Positions 44,041-54,149 of a DNA stretch of 64,000 nucleotides are shown here, piece by piece. Made by a program: the position numbers and the translations under genes. The notes below the pieces were generated by a model. The model was given only the letters and a program-made list of their open reading frames with translations. It had not been told where the DNA came from and ran no database searches. The DNA lies in contig NZ_NNRL01000164.1 in NCBI RefSeq assembly GCF_002252505.1, positions 186,001 through 250,000 on the forward strand. The letters run 5' to 3'. How positions within the stretch are numbered: the first letter of the stretch is position 1; every line of letters begins with the position of its first letter. This DNA is from Brucella grignonensis (GTDB lineage: Bacteria > Pseudomonadota > Alphaproteobacteria > Rhizobiales > Rhizobiaceae).

Positions 44041-47000
44041 ATGACGGACAGCAGTGCTAATCCCCGTAATTACGGCGAGCGTCCGCTGCATGAAGACGAT
44101 CCGCTGATGGAACTTTCGCGGATCATGGACTTCGGCGCGTCTGCTGATAACAACGTTGCGCGAAGTGAGTATCGTCCTGAACCGGGATTTGATTCTGGTG
44201 ATGACGCGCTTTCTTTCGATCTCGAACGCGAGCTCCTTGGTGATTTCGGCGATTTCACAGAGCCGGAACAGCACTCTGCTCCGACGACGGCGTCGCCATA
44301 TCCGGACCCGCATTCCTATCAGAATCCGGAGCCTCAGCTTCAGGAAGACGATCTCGCGTCGGCACTTGAAGAAGAGTTTGATCTTCATCTGGATGGAACT
44401 GCGCCAGCTGCCCCAGCCGAATCGTTTGAATTCGTGGAAACGGATCGCTCCGAACCTGTGCCGCAGTTTGACTACAACGATTATTCCGAAGCGCGCACGG
44501 CTTATGAAGAAAGCCATGCTGAACCTAGTTATGCCGAGCCGCTTGCTGCCAGTGTATCGTCTGAGCCCTTGGAGCAGGGCTATGTCGATTATAGTCCAGC
44601 CACTGCCTACCAGCCGTCAGAAGCGCCGTATGTCGATCCATATGCGAGCGAACCGACAGTAAACGCAGCTGCAGGCAATGATTGGGAAGTCCAGTCCGCA
44701 GAGCCGTTCGAAACCAGCTATGCAGCAGCACCTGCCCATCAGGCGCTTTCGCTTGAAGATGAGCTGGAAAGCCTGCTCTTCACTGACGAACCACAGGCGA
44801 CTTCGGCCCGTGAACCCATCTATGAAGATGAGCCACAGCAATTCGCAGCCTATACGCCGCGTTATGAGGAACCTGCCGCAGAAGCGCCGTCTTATGCTGC
44901 GCCTGCTCATCACGGCGATACCGAGCACGCTTTCGACGATTTCCAGCTCGAAGACTCACAGGCATATGAACCTGTAGAAACAGCGACAAACTTTACGCCT
45001 GAACCATATGATGCGCGTGAAGTCACTCCGCAAGCACAGGCGCCTATCTATCCACATTACACGCTGAGCAACTTCGCTGCCGGCGCTGCTGCGACAGGTG
45101 TTCTTGCATCTGAACCTGTTCGGACAGAAGCGGCTGATTACGAACCGGAACAAGCTGAACTGGACGACGATTTTTCGTTCGACGATGATTTCTCGTTTGA
45201 GAATGAGCAGAACTTCGTACCTGCTGCCGCTGAGGCAACAGAAGATGATCTCTCCGGTCTTGAAGAAATCTCTTTGAGTGAAGAGGATTTCGGATTTGAA
45301 CCGTCAGGCGATGCTCCGGCTTCCGTCGCTGCAAATGATTCGAACTTCTTTAGCGAAGAAGATTTCTTCAATGCAGATGATCTCGATTTGTCATCGGAAA
45401 CCGAAGACGAACAGGTTGGTGAACCTGTTTATGCTCATGCGACCTACAATGAAGAAGAGGCGCATCCGGCAGCTCCATCCTTCACCAATTACGCGGACCC
45501 ACGTTCGGCTTTCGTTGCGCCTGCGCCGGAAATCGAAACGCTGAGTGTTGCTGATAGCAAGGTTGAGCAGACACATTCGCTGGATTTGCCGGAAGTCAAT
45601 TACGGCGAAGACGAAGCAAATGCCGGTTTGACCGATCTGGAAACCGAATTTGCGGAAGTGTTCAACACTATCGGTGTCGATGAGACAGCTACAAAGACGG
45701 ATGCACAGAGCGAGGCCGATAAAGCTTTTGAGGATATTTTCCGTGAAAGCGCTTCGTCCTATATGCCAAATGCTGGCGTGGCAGCGGGTGCTGCACTTGG
45801 TCTTGGTGCTGCAACCGCTGCAGCTGCGACCGCTTATGGACGCGCAAATCCAACAGCGCAGCCTCAGGCATCACAGGCCACTGTGGCAGATGCTGGTGGT
45901 AGCAGCGATGATTTCTATAACCATTGGGCCGCACAGGGCGCTCAGACGATAGAGAGCGGCGAATTCGGTACACGTGCAGCCATGCAGCCGGAAGACGATC
46001 TGGGTAGCGCCGCCGAGGCTTACCGCAATCGTCCGGTTCGTGGTCGTCGTGGTCTGATCCTCGCAAGTGTTGCAGGCATTGCGGTTCTTATCGGCGGCAT
46101 CGGCTACCACTTCCTCGGTGGAAGCGGATCAGGTGAGCCAGTTGTGATTCGCGCTGATAGTCAGCCGATCAAAGTTCAGCCGGAAAATCCGGGCGGAGCG
46201 ACTGTCCCCAACCAGGACAAGGCGGTCTATGATCGTGTCGCTGGTACATTACCGAACAATCCAGAACAGAAATCGCTGATCTCTTCCGGCGAAGAGCCAG
46301 TTGATCTGGGCGCGCAGGATAATGACGTGGGATCGAATGATTTCCCTGAGCCAAATCAAACGGCCGAGGCGCCATCGAATTCCGGTCAGGATGCACCGCT
46401 GATCCAGCCGCGTGAAGTCGAAACCATGATCGTTCGTCCAGACGGTACGATCGTTCAGGCCCAGCAGCCCGCCCCAACACCGCAACAGCCGGCACCAATA
46501 AACACGGCAAACTCAGCAAGTCCGGCAAATTCAGCGAGCCCGACAAATTCAGCGAGCAATGACGCACTCATTGCACCGCCTGCAGACACTGATGAAATTG
46601 CAGCTCTTGCGGCTGGCAATGCACCGCAGGAGCCCGTTGCGAACACACCTGCTGCTCAGCCTGCACCGGCGGCTCAGGCGCCAGCAACACCAGTTCGTGC
46701 GCCGGTCGTGCCGTCCCGTCCTGCTGAACAGCCAACCAATATTGTTGGCAACGTGCCGCAACGCACACAGGCTCAGGTGCCTGCAACCGCTCCAGCGGTG
46801 CCTCAGGTCGCTTCTGCTGCCGGTGGTGGCTATTTCATTCAGATTGCTTCGCAGCCATCTGCTGAACTGGCACAGAAGTCCTATGCCAACATGGCGCAGC
46901 GTTATGGCAGCGTGATCGGCGGCCGTGCAGTGGACATCAAGCGTGCAGATATTCCGAACAAGGGCACTTATTACCGCGTTCGCGTTCAGGCAGGTTCGAA

Positions 47001-47067
47001 GGATGATGCCAATGCACTCTGCGGTCGTTTCAAGACTGCTGGCGGCAGCTGCTTCGTGACGCAGTAA
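44041..47067 (+). CDS. Large SPOR-domain protein with acidic cytoplasmic region
   Basis: A 1008-residue bitopic protein. Residues 1-660 are highly acidic and low in complexity, rich in Glu, Tyr, Pro and Ala, with repeated SEPxxxxY-like words; an Ala-rich stretch (about 580-600) follows. A membrane segment is near 676-697 (after RGRRG). The periplasmic part is Pro/Gln/Ala-rich with imperfect SANSASPTNS repeats, and the last 80 residues are a SPOR domain (GGGYFIQIASQPSAELA...AGGSCFVTQ), which binds denuded septal peptidoglycan. It is the argS-SPOR-nagZ-scpA neighbour typical of Rhizobiales. A function in cell division is inferred from the domain. Confidence 0.88.
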   Translation: MTDSSANPRNYGERPLHEDDPLMELSRIMDFGASADNNVARSEYRPEPGFDSGDDALSFDLERELLGDFGDFTEPEQHSAPTTASPYPDPHSYQNPEPQLQEDDLASALEEEFDLHLDGTAPAAPAESFEFVETDRSEPVPQFDYNDYSEARTAYEESHAEPSYAEPLAASVSSEPLEQGYVDYSPATAYQPSEAPYVDPYASEPTVNAAAGNDWEVQSAEPFETSYAAAPAHQALSLEDELESLLFTDEPQATSAREPIYEDEPQQFAAYTPRYEEPAAEAPSYAAPAHHGDTEHAFDDFQLEDSQAYEPVETATNFTPEPYDAREVTPQAQAPIYPHYTLSNFAAGAAATGVLASEPVRTEAADYEPEQAELDDDFSFDDDFSFENEQNFVPAAAEATEDDLSGLEEISLSEEDFGFEPSGDAPASVAANDSNFFSEEDFFNADDLDLSSETEDEQVGEPVYAHATYNEEEAHPAAPSFTNYADPRSAFVAPAPEIETLSVADSKVEQTHSLDLPEVNYGEDEANAGLTDLETEFAEVFNTIGVDETATKTDAQSEADKAFEDIFRESASSYMPNAGVAAGAALGLGAATAAAATAYGRANPTAQPQASQATVADAGGSSDDFYNHWAAQGAQTIESGEFGTRAAMQPEDDLGSAAEAYRNRPVRGRRGLILASVAGIAVLIGGIGYHFLGGSGSGEPVVIRADSQPIKVQPENPGGATVPNQDKAVYDRVAGTLPNNPEQKSLISSGEEPVDLGAQDNDVGSNDFPEPNQTAEAPSNSGQDAPLIQPREVETMIVRPDGTIVQAQQPAPTPQQPAPINTANSASPANSASPTNSASNDALIAPPADTDEIAALAAGNAPQEPVANTPAAQPAPAAQAPATPVRAPVVPSRPAEQPTNIVGNVPQRTQAQVPATAPAVPQVASAAGGGYFIQIASQPSAELAQKSYANMAQRYGSVIGGRAVDIKRADIPNKGTYYRVRVQAGSKDDANALCGRFKTAGGSCFVTQ

Positions 47068-47101
47068 AATTTACCAGACGAAAAACGAGAAGGGCGGCAT
47101 A

Positions 47102-47197
47102 AGAGCGCCGTGCGTCCTTTCGGATGCACGGCGCTCTCAACTATTTTATCTACGCATCATGCTTTACAAAAATCGATTCCGATTTTTGCGCCGATGC
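47102..47197. repeat. Palindromic repeat, second family, copy 1
   Basis: Two modules: a perfect 12-bp stem AGAGCGCCGTGC / GCACGGCGCTCT (47102-47137), then GCATC-ATGCTTTACA-AAATCG-ATTC-CGATTT-TTGCGCC-GATGC (47154-47197). The second module has a clear relative at 54931-54975. Confidence 0.75.
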
Positions 47198-47292
47198 TGT
47201 AGCCGCCCTTTTGCGTATGGCTACCATGACGGTGATTTTTCGGCTAAACCGCTATCACTGGTTTGAGCACAAACAGATCAAAGGAATGCTGC

Positions 47293-48312
47293 ATGAAAGA
47301 GTGCAAGGCGTGGATTGCTGGCGTAGCTGGAACAAAGCTGACGCCTGATGAGGTGGCTTTTTTCCGTGACGAAAAGCCTTGGGGTTTCATTCTCTTTGCA
47401 CGCAATGTGGAGAGCCTTGAACAGGTTGCAGAGCTAACCGCGCAACTGCGCGATGTGACCGACCGTCCTCAGACGCCTGTTTTCATTGATCAGGAAGGTG
47501 GTCGCGTTCAGCGGCTTCGCCCGCCACTCGTTCCGAACTACCCTGCGGCTGCACAAATTGGTGCGATCTATGATCGTGACAATGAAGCAGGTCTTCGTGC
47601 CGCCTGGCTTCATGCGCGCCTTCACGCTTTTGATCTTCTGAAAGTTGGTGTCAATGCCGATTGTCTGCCCGTTCTCGATGTTCCGATCGAAGGGGCCCAT
47701 GATGTCATCGGCGCGCGGGCCTATTCAAAGAACCCGCATAGCGTTGCTGCAATGGGGCGCTCTGCTGCAGAAGGGCTTCTTGCCGGTGGCGTGCTGCCTG
47801 TGGTGAAGCATATGCCAGGTCATGGCCGCGCATTCAGCGACACACACAAGGAACTGGCCCGCGTTGGTGTACCGCTCAGTGAACTGGTCGCGCATGATTT
47901 TGTGCCGTTCAAGGCGTTGAATGATCTTCCAATGGCAATGACCGCACATGTTATCTTTGATTGCATCGATCCCAAGCGTCCATCGACCTTATCGCCGACA
48001 GTCATCAATACGATCATTCGCGATGTTATCCAGTTCGACGGTCTGGTCATCAGCGACGACATTTCGATGAAAGCGCTTTCGGGTGATCTTGGTGATATCG
48101 CCGAAGATATTACCGCTGCAGGCTGCGATATCGTTCTTTATTGTGCGGGCGTGATGGAAGAGCTGGTAAAGGTTGCCGCACGCGTTCCGGTTCTCGACGG
48201 TAAGGCTCGGAAGCGTGCAGATCTGGCGGAAGTCTATGCAGGTGATCCGGATCTTTCCGATGAAACAGAACTACGCGAAGAGTTTGGACAAATGTTCGAA
48301 CTGATGGCGTAA
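47293..48312 (+). CDS. nagZ: Beta-N-acetylhexosaminidase
   Basis: A family 3 glycoside hydrolase that removes GlcNAc from muropeptides during cell-wall recycling. The 339-residue protein has GFILFARNVES, FIDQEGGRVQRLR, KHMPGHGRAFSDTHKEL (Lys162-His163, His167, and the flexible-loop Asp173/His175 dyad), and a C-terminal ISDDISMKAL nucleophile region. The start at 47293 (MKECKAWIAG) has GGA eight bases away. An in-frame TTG ten codons upstream is rejected. It is cotranscribed in the argS-to-scpB group by gene order. Confidence 0.95.
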   Translation: MKECKAWIAGVAGTKLTPDEVAFFRDEKPWGFILFARNVESLEQVAELTAQLRDVTDRPQTPVFIDQEGGRVQRLRPPLVPNYPAAAQIGAIYDRDNEAGLRAAWLHARLHAFDLLKVGVNADCLPVLDVPIEGAHDVIGARAYSKNPHSVAAMGRSAAEGLLAGGVLPVVKHMPGHGRAFSDTHKELARVGVPLSELVAHDFVPFKALNDLPMAMTAHVIFDCIDPKRPSTLSPTVINTIIRDVIQFDGLVISDDISMKALSGDLGDIAEDITAAGCDIVLYCAGVMEELVKVAARVPVLDGKARKRADLAEVYAGDPDLSDETELREEFGQMFELMA

Positions 48313-48338
48313 CCGACAAAACTTGGTACATTAAAACG

Positions 48339-48363
48339 GATCGGTGGGATTTTCTCACCGATC
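48339..48363. terminator. Hairpin between nagZ and scpA
   Basis: GATCGGTG / CACCGATC stem with a 9-base loop containing TTTT, 27 bases after the nagZ stop. No T-run follows, so it may be a processing or weak termination site, just before the scpA start region. Confidence 0.45.
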
Positions 48364-48385
48364 ACAAAGTAAGCAGGACAAGCGG

Positions 48386-49237
48386 TTGGCTGGATCGGAA
48401 ACGAACACAAATGGCAAGGACGGCACCAATGTGCCGATGGATGCCTTGTGGCAGGCCGACGCCGATCATGGTGAAAACGAACCATCACTGCTGATCGACG
48501 TGCAGGGGTTCGAAGGTCCGCTTGATCTTTTGCTGCATCTGGCGCGAAATCAACGTGTCGATCTATCCCGGATTTCGGTACTGGCACTTGCCGAACAGTA
48601 TCTGGGCTTTGTGGAACAGGCCCAAGCTCTTCGTCTTGAACTGGCTGCGGATTATCTGGTCATGGCCGCATGGCTGGCTTACCTGAAATCCAAATTGTTG
48701 ATCCCCAAGCAACAGGACGAAGATGGTGCTACGGGCGAAGAACTGATCGCCTCGCTGCAATTTCGTTTGAAACGGCTTGAAGCCATGCGCGACGCAGCAG
48801 CCAAGCTTGTCAATCGCAACCGGCTGGGTCGTGACGTTTTTGCACGCGGTATGCCGGAACTGGTGGTGGTCGATCGATCCAGCCAGTTTTCGGCCACGCT
48901 TTACGAATTACTGACCGCCTATGCGTCGCAACGTCAGCGACAGGCAGTATCCCATGTGCAGATTGAGAAGCGTGCCGTCTGGTCGTTAAAAGAAGCGCGT
49001 TCAGCACTTGTGAGACTTATGGGATCGAGCGGCGATTGGGTCGCACTGGACCATTTTCTTATCAATTATGCGCTGACACCGCAGGAAAGGGCTTCTGCTT
49101 TGGCCAGTTCTTTTGCTGCAAGCCTTGAGCTGGTACGAGAAGGCAAGCTGGAAGTGCGACAGAATGCACCTTTTGAGCCGATCTATATGCGCGTTGCAGG
49201 CGGATTAAGCGAACTTGATGAGGACGAAAATGTCTGA
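48386..49237 (+). CDS. scpA: Segregation and condensation protein A
   Basis: The kleisin subunit of the SMC-ScpAB condensin. The core is FEGPLDLLLHLARNQRVDLSRISVLALAEQYL (about 37-68), followed by AADYLVMAAWLAYLKSKLLIP and the C-terminal winged helix ([34 protein letters not shown]). The start is unsure: TTG 48386 has AGGA eight bases upstream; GTG 48344 lies inside a hairpin; ATG 48437 (MDALWQAD) gives a shorter protein. It overlaps scpB by eight bases. Confidence 0.9.
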   Translation: MAGSETNTNGKDGTNVPMDALWQADADHGENEPSLLIDVQGFEGPLDLLLHLARNQRVDLSRISVLALAEQYLGFVEQAQALRLELAADYLVMAAWLAYLKSKLLIPKQQDEDGATGEELIASLQFRLKRLEAMRDAAAKLVNRNRLGRDVFARGMPELVVVDRSSQFSATLYELLTAYASQRQRQAVSHVQIEKRAVWSLKEARSALVRLMGSSGDWVALDHFLINYALTPQERASALASSFAASLELVREGKLEVRQNAPFEPIYMRVAGGLSELDEDENV

Positions 49238-49940
49238 AGCGGAAGTGGTAATGGATGATTATGACGATGATGCTCAACATCCAGCTTCGCCGATGGCCTT
49301 TGCGGAACTCGGACGGATGGTGGAGGCGATAATCTTCGCATCTTCCGAGCCGGTTTCTGAACGTGCATTGGCAGAGCGGTTGCCGGTTAATACCGATTTG
49401 TCAGCAATATTAGAGCATCTGCAAAAGGTCTATGAGGGGCGTGGCGTCCATCTGGTTCGGGTCGGTGCGGCCTGGGCTTTTCGCACTGCATCCGATCTTG
49501 GCTTTCTCATGAGCCGTGAGACGGTTCAACAGCGCAAGCTTTCCCGTGCTGCAATGGAAGTTCTTGCAATCATTGCATATCATCAGCCTGTCACACGCGC
49601 CGAGCTCGAAGATATTCGTGGTGTGGAAACATCCAAGGGCACGCTCGACGTGCTTATGGAAACGGGCTGGATCAAACTGCGTGGTCGCCGCCGCACACCT
49701 GGGCGTCCTGTGACCTACGGCACGACAGATACGTTTCTGGATCATTTTGGCTTGCCAGAAATACGCGATCTACCCGGTTTGGAAGAATTGCGCGGGGCAG
49801 GGTTGTTGTCTGCCCGCATACCATCCAGTTTCTCGGTACCAGTTCCGAATGTAGATCCGGACGAACTCACGGACGATGAAGAGCCACTTGAAGATATAGA
49901 TCTTGAGGGTCTGGGGTTGCTGGCGCCACGCGGAGATTGA
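49230..49940 (+). CDS. scpB: Segregation and condensation protein B
   Basis: The KITE winged-helix partner of ScpA and SMC, 236 residues. Motifs: GRMVEAIIFASSEPVSERALAERLP, AWAFRTASDLGFLM, RKLSRAAMEVLAIIAYHQPVTRAELEDIRGVETSKGTLDVLMETGWIKLRGRRRTPGRPVTYGTT, the family core. An acidic C-terminal tail (about 205-236) is present. AGGA lies five bases before the ATG, which overlaps the scpA stop. Confidence 0.93.
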   Translation: MSEAEVVMDDYDDDAQHPASPMAFAELGRMVEAIIFASSEPVSERALAERLPVNTDLSAILEHLQKVYEGRGVHLVRVGAAWAFRTASDLGFLMSRETVQQRKLSRAAMEVLAIIAYHQPVTRAELEDIRGVETSKGTLDVLMETGWIKLRGRRRTPGRPVTYGTTDTFLDHFGLPEIRDLPGLEELRGAGLLSARIPSSFSVPVPNVDPDELTDDEEPLEDIDLEGLGLLAPRGD

Positions 49941-50083
49941 TGAGGAATTTGAGCTACGACAAATAAAATCGTTGTAACTTCGTTCACTGTCACACTTCTG
50001 TTTGAAAGATTTGGTGAAAGCGCTTAAATCGTATTAAGCATTATAGGAATGAGCCGTGTCGGAGCGGCGATGAGAGGAATGAA

Positions 50084-50317
50084 ATGGGTAGCTTTTCTAT
50101 CTGGCACTGGCTGATCGTTCTCGCAGTTGTGCTGCTTCTGTTTGGTCGTGGCAAAATCCCTGAATTGATGGGAGACGTTGCGAAGGGCATCAAGAACTTC
50201 AAGCAAGGCATGTCTGACGAAGATGCTGCAAAGGAAGATGCCAAGGCGGATGCACGGACAATTGATGCCAAGGCGGATGAAACCGTCAATGACGTCAAGA
50301 AGACGACAAAATCCTGA
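50084..50317 (+). CDS. tatA: Sec-independent translocase protein TatA
   Basis: A 77-residue component of the twin-arginine translocase pore. It has one N-terminal membrane segment ([16 protein letters not shown]), the [24 protein letters not shown] amphipathic helix after the hinge, and a charged hydrophilic tail. It is the first of tatA-tatB-tatC here, though a hairpin and 213 bases separate it from tatB. The ribosome site (GAGGAA) precedes the ATG. Confidence 0.95.
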   Translation: MGSFSIWHWLIVLAVVLLLFGRGKIPELMGDVAKGIKNFKQGMSDEDAAKEDAKADARTIDAKADETVNDVKKTTKS

Positions 50318-50330
50318 TCTGATGTAAAGG

Positions 50331-50361
50331 ATGCTGCGTGCAATAGGTGCGCAGCATGTTT
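50331..50361 (+). terminator. Hairpin after tatA
   Basis: ATGCTGCG / CGCAGCAT stem with an 11-base loop followed by GTTTTGC. It may partly stop transcription, so that TatA is made in excess over TatB and TatC. Confidence 0.6.
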
Positions 50362-50530
50362 TGCTATGACGGCATGATCCAGCGAGTTGGAAGCCACTTC
50401 CAGGAAGATCGTGTGTAATAACAACAGGTTGGTTGCGGCCGCATCTTGATTGAAGATGTGTTTGCGATCTGGATTGCGGTTTTCCGCCGAAAGACGGGAC
50501 GCGCGCGTCAGAAGCGCGGAGTATCAAATT

Positions 50531-51163
50531 ATGTTAGATATCGGTTGGTCTGAACTGCTGATAATCGCGATTGTAATGATCGTGGTGGTTGGTCCCAAGG
50601 ATCTGCCGAAGATGCTCAGAGCTTTCGGCAAAGCGACCGCGCGCATGCGTAGTACTGCTAATGAGTTTCGGCAGCAGTTCAACGAAGCCTTGAAGGAAGC
50701 CGAACTCGAAGACGTCAAGAATATTGTCGATGAGGCTCGCAAGCTTGATCCGCGCTCGAAGCTCACTCAGGTCTTTGACCCGATTCGCAGCGCCGGTGAG
50801 GATATTCGCTCCGGTCTTCAGTCCGCGACATCCATGTCACCTGCCGAGCCTGCAAAGGCGGCTGAGGTGACAACGCCTGTTGAAGCAAGTGGTGAGACGG
50901 TTCCCGTTGAAGCTCCAGCTGAAAAGCCAAAGACAACGCGGAAGAAGGCGACGCCTGCTGTTGCAGAAACGCCGGTGGCGTCCAAGCCTGTTAATCGGAA
51001 AGCTGCGACTGCCAAGCCAAGCACAAGCGTCAAAGCTGAACCCGCTGCAAAGGCGGCTGCGCCGAAGAAGGCGTCTCCAGCAAAACCTAGCGCGGTGAAG
51101 GCGGACACTCCCGCCAAGAAGACCACGAAAAAGACGACTGAAAAGACAGGAAGCAAAGCGTGA
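50531..51163 (+). CDS. tatB: Sec-independent translocase protein TatB
   Basis: A 210-residue protein with the TatB start MLDIGWSELLIIAIVMIVVVGPKDLPKMLRAFGKATARMR, a Glu in the membrane segment, then an amphipathic helix and a long Lys/Ala/Pro-rich tail. TatB pairs with TatC to bind twin-arginine signal peptides. The ATG is followed by the family core and has GGAG about ten bases upstream; an ORF extension to 50450 is discarded. The stop overlaps the tatC start (GTGA). Confidence 0.95.
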   Translation: MLDIGWSELLIIAIVMIVVVGPKDLPKMLRAFGKATARMRSTANEFRQQFNEALKEAELEDVKNIVDEARKLDPRSKLTQVFDPIRSAGEDIRSGLQSATSMSPAEPAKAAEVTTPVEASGETVPVEAPAEKPKTTRKKATPAVAETPVASKPVNRKAATAKPSTSVKAEPAAKAAAPKKASPAKPSAVKADTPAKKTTKKTTEKTGSKA

Positions 51164-51984
51164 AACGGGACGAGGACGAAATTGAACAGAGCGCTGCTCC
51201 TCTGCTCGAACATCTTATCGAACTGCGTCGCCGCCTGATCTGGGCGATTTTGGCGTTTTTTATTGCTTTTATTCTTTGCTTTGCCTTTGCAAAGCATCTC
51301 TTCAATCTACTTGTCGTTCCCTATCAGTGGGCGCTCGACTGGGCTGGAATGGACCGCTCGAAGGCCGAGCTAATCTATACCGCGCCGCAGGAATTCTTCT
51401 TCACGCAAGTCAAGGTCGCCATGTTTGGCGGTGTTGTTCTGGCGTTTCCGATTATCGCTGCGCAGATTTACAAGTTTGTGGCCCCCGGCCTCTATAAGCA
51501 TGAGCGCATGGCGTTTCTGCCATTCCTCATTGCTTCGCCGATATTGTTTCTGACCGGCGGCGCATTGGTCTATTTCTTCTTCACGCCGATGGTTATGTGG
51601 TTCTTCCTGGCCATGCAGCAGACGGGTGGCAATGGTGAAGTGCAGATTTCACTTCTGCCAAAAGTTTCCGAATATCTGAGCCTCATCATGACGCTCATTT
51701 TTGCCTTCGGTCTGGTTTTCCAGTTGCCCGTCGTCACGAGCCTTATGGCCCGCGTCGGATTGGTTACGTCTGCGGGTCTGAAGGATAAGCGCAAATATGC
51801 GATTGTTATTGCCTTTGTGGTGGCTGCGGTTTTGACACCACCTGATCCGGCGAGCCAGATCGGTCTTGCCTTGCCGACGATCCTTCTCTACGAGATTTCC
51901 ATCATATTGGCCCGAATGATCGAGAAGCAGAGGGATGAGGCGAAGGATGAAGCTAAGGCTGAAGACAACGCCCCCACTTCCTGA
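51160..51984 (+). CDS. tatC: Sec-independent translocase protein TatC
   Basis: The 274-residue, six-segment core receptor of the twin-arginine translocase. Signatures: PLLEHLIELRRRLIWAI at the N terminus, YTAPQEFFFTQVKVAMFGGVVLAFP, FAFGLVFQLPVV and a late VLTPPDPASQIGLALPTILLYE. GTG start overlaps the tatB stop. The C terminus is charged (AKDEAKAEDN). It is followed by serS, whose start lies 76 bases beyond. Confidence 0.96.
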   Translation: MKRDEDEIEQSAAPLLEHLIELRRRLIWAILAFFIAFILCFAFAKHLFNLLVVPYQWALDWAGMDRSKAELIYTAPQEFFFTQVKVAMFGGVVLAFPIIAAQIYKFVAPGLYKHERMAFLPFLIASPILFLTGGALVYFFFTPMVMWFFLAMQQTGGNGEVQISLLPKVSEYLSLIMTLIFAFGLVFQLPVVTSLMARVGLVTSAGLKDKRKYAIVIAFVVAAVLTPPDPASQIGLALPTILLYEISIILARMIEKQRDEAKDEAKAEDNAPTS

Positions 51985-52059
51985 TCTGGACATATGTTAA
52001 ACAGAGGCTGCATGATCGCAGCCTCTCTTTCTGTTAAATTTCATGAAACGGCTTTTCCC

Positions 52060-53343
52060 ATGCTCGATATCAAATGGATTCGCGAAAACCCCGAAGCTCT
52101 CGACAAGGCGCTTGCCAAGCGCGGAGCAGGGCCACTCTCGTCCGAACTGATCGCGCTTGACGAAAAGCGTCGCGAACACGTCGGCAAAGTTCAGGCTGCT
52201 CAGGAGCGTCGCAACGCGGCATCCAAGGAAATCGGCAAAGCAATGGCCGAAAAGGATGCGGCGACTGCTGACAAGCTCAAGGCTGAAGTCGGTGAGTTGA
52301 AGACTTTCCTTTCTGAAGCTGAGGAAACAGAACGTCGTCTGGTCAAGGAACTGAACGACGCGCTTTCAAGCCTTCCGAATGTTCCGGCTGACGACGTGCC
52401 GCTCGGCAAGGACGAGGCAGATAATGTCGAAATCCGTCGCGTCGGCAATCAACGTAATTTTTCATTTCTGCCAAAAGAACATTATGAGCTGGGCGAGGCG
52501 CTTGGCTACATGGACTTTGAACGCGCTGCGAAGATCGCAGGTGCGCGTTTCACTGTTCTAAAAGGCCCGCTGGCACGTCTTGAGCGCGCACTTGGTCAGT
52601 TCATGCTCGATCTGCACACTACCGAGAACGGCTATACGGAAACCATGCCTCCGCTGATGGTGCGTGACGAAGCCGTTTATGGCACAGGTCAGCTGCCGAA
52701 GTTTTCGGAAGACCTGTTCCGCACCACAGATGGACGTTGGCTGATTCCCACTGCCGAAGTACCGCTCACCAATCTGGTTGCCGACGAAATCGTTGATCTG
52801 AAGACTTTGCCGCAGCGTTATACGGCGCTCACACCTTGCTTCCGTTCGGAAGCGGGTTCGGCTGGTCGTGATACACGCGGCATGCTGCGTCAGCATCAGT
52901 TCTTCAAGGTCGAGATGGTGTCGGTTACCGATGCGGATAGCTCGGTGGCTGAACATGAGCGCATGACGGCTTGTGCAGAAGAAGTGTTGAAGCGTCTCGG
53001 TCTGCCATTCCGCACTGTTGTTCTGTGCACGGGTGACATGGGCTTCGGCGCGCAGAAGACTTATGACATCGAAGTATGGATGCCGGGCCAGAACGCCTAT
53101 CGCGAAATTTCCAGCTGCTCGGTTTGCGGCGACTTCCAGGGCCGCCGTATGAACGCGCGCTATCGCCCGGAAGGCGAAAAGGCTACGCGTTTTGTTCATA
53201 CGCTGAATGGTTCGGGCGTTGCTGTCGGTCGCGCTCTGATTGCTGTGATGGAAAATTATCAGCAGGAAGACGGCAGCATTCATATTCCTGAAGCATTGCA
53301 GCCATACATGGGCGGCCTCACGCGCATTGAGAAAGCTGCGTGA
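52060..53343 (+). CDS. serS: Seryl-tRNA synthetase
   Basis: A class II synthetase of 427 residues. The N-terminal coiled-coil arm (about 30-100) binds the long variable arm of tRNA-Ser; the catalytic core has motif 2 ([27 protein letters not shown]) and motif 3 ([19 protein letters not shown]). The start [14 protein letters not shown] is canonical; an ORF extension to 51994 has no homology. Next genes are surE and pcm, the conserved serS-surE-pcm order of alphaproteobacteria. Confidence 0.97.
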   Translation: MLDIKWIRENPEALDKALAKRGAGPLSSELIALDEKRREHVGKVQAAQERRNAASKEIGKAMAEKDAATADKLKAEVGELKTFLSEAEETERRLVKELNDALSSLPNVPADDVPLGKDEADNVEIRRVGNQRNFSFLPKEHYELGEALGYMDFERAAKIAGARFTVLKGPLARLERALGQFMLDLHTTENGYTETMPPLMVRDEAVYGTGQLPKFSEDLFRTTDGRWLIPTAEVPLTNLVADEIVDLKTLPQRYTALTPCFRSEAGSAGRDTRGMLRQHQFFKVEMVSVTDADSSVAEHERMTACAEEVLKRLGLPFRTVVLCTGDMGFGAQKTYDIEVWMPGQNAYREISSCSVCGDFQGRRMNARYRPEGEKATRFVHTLNGSGVAVGRALIAVMENYQQEDGSIHIPEALQPYMGGLTRIEKAA

Positions 53344-53381
53344 CACATAACATTTGACGATCCGAATGAAGGAGTGACGAC

Positions 53382-54149
53382 GTGCGAATTCTGCTAACGA
53401 ACGATGACGGTATCCATGCTGAAGGCCTCGCAGTTCTGGAGCGCATCGCACGCCAAATCTCGGATGATGTCTGGGTCGTGGCTCCTGAAACAGACCAGAG
53501 CGGCCTCGCGCATTCATTGACTTTGTCCGAGCCGCTTCGTCTGCGTCAGATTGATGATCGTCATTTTGCGCTGCGCGGTACACCGACCGATTGCGTGATC
53601 ATGGGCGTCCGGCACGTTCTGCCCGGTGTACCTGATCTCATCCTGTCGGGTGTCAATTCTGGCGCGAACATGGCAGATGATGTGACCTATTCCGGCACTG
53701 TTGCTGGCGCCATGGAAGGCACGCTTCTTGGTGTTAAGGCAATCGCGCTGTCGCAGGAATATGAATATGAAGGCGACCGCCGCATCGTTCCCTGGGAAAC
53801 GGCAGAAGCGCATGCGCCTGCACTGATCAAGAAGCTGATCGAAGCGGGTTGGCCCGAAGGCGTTCTGCTGAACCTGAATTTCCCGAACTGCGACCCTGAT
53901 GAAGTCAAGGGCACGCGCGTAACGGCACAGGGGAAGCTCAGCCATGACGCGCGTCTTGACGAGCGTCGTGATGGTCGCGGTTTCCCATATTTCTGGCTGC
54001 AGTTTGGCCGCACGAAAGCAGAGGTTGCAAGTGATAGTGATATTGCAGCCATCCGTGCCGATTATATCTCTGTAACACCGCTGCAACTTGATCTGACCGC
54101 ACAGAAGGCGCGGGCTGAACTCAGCAAGGCGCTTGGGGTTGAAGCATGA
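53382..54149 (+). CDS. surE: 5'-nucleotidase SurE
   Basis: A 255-residue metal-dependent survival-protein phosphatase that acts on nucleoside 5'-monophosphates. Metal ligands are seen in LLTNDDG (Asp8, Asp9), DQSGLAHS (Ser40), and [23 protein letters not shown] (Asn92). GTG is the start, with AAGGAG seven bases upstream. Its stop overlaps the pcm start (ATGA), showing translational coupling. Confidence 0.95.
   Translation: MRILLTNDDGIHAEGLAVLERIARQISDDVWVVAPETDQSGLAHSLTLSEPLRLRQIDDRHFALRGTPTDCVIMGVRHVLPGVPDLILSGVNSGANMADDVTYSGTVAGAMEGTLLGVKAIALSQEYEYEGDRRIVPWETAEAHAPALIKKLIEAGWPEGVLLNLNFPNCDPDEVKGTRVTAQGKLSHDARLDERRDGRGFPYFWLQFGRTKAEVASDSDIAAIRADYISVTPLQLDLTAQKARAELSKALGVEA

Noticed and set aside
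52558-53583. A 341-codon minus-strand ORF spanning serS and surE
   Set aside because: It crosses two certain genes and has no recognisable domain.
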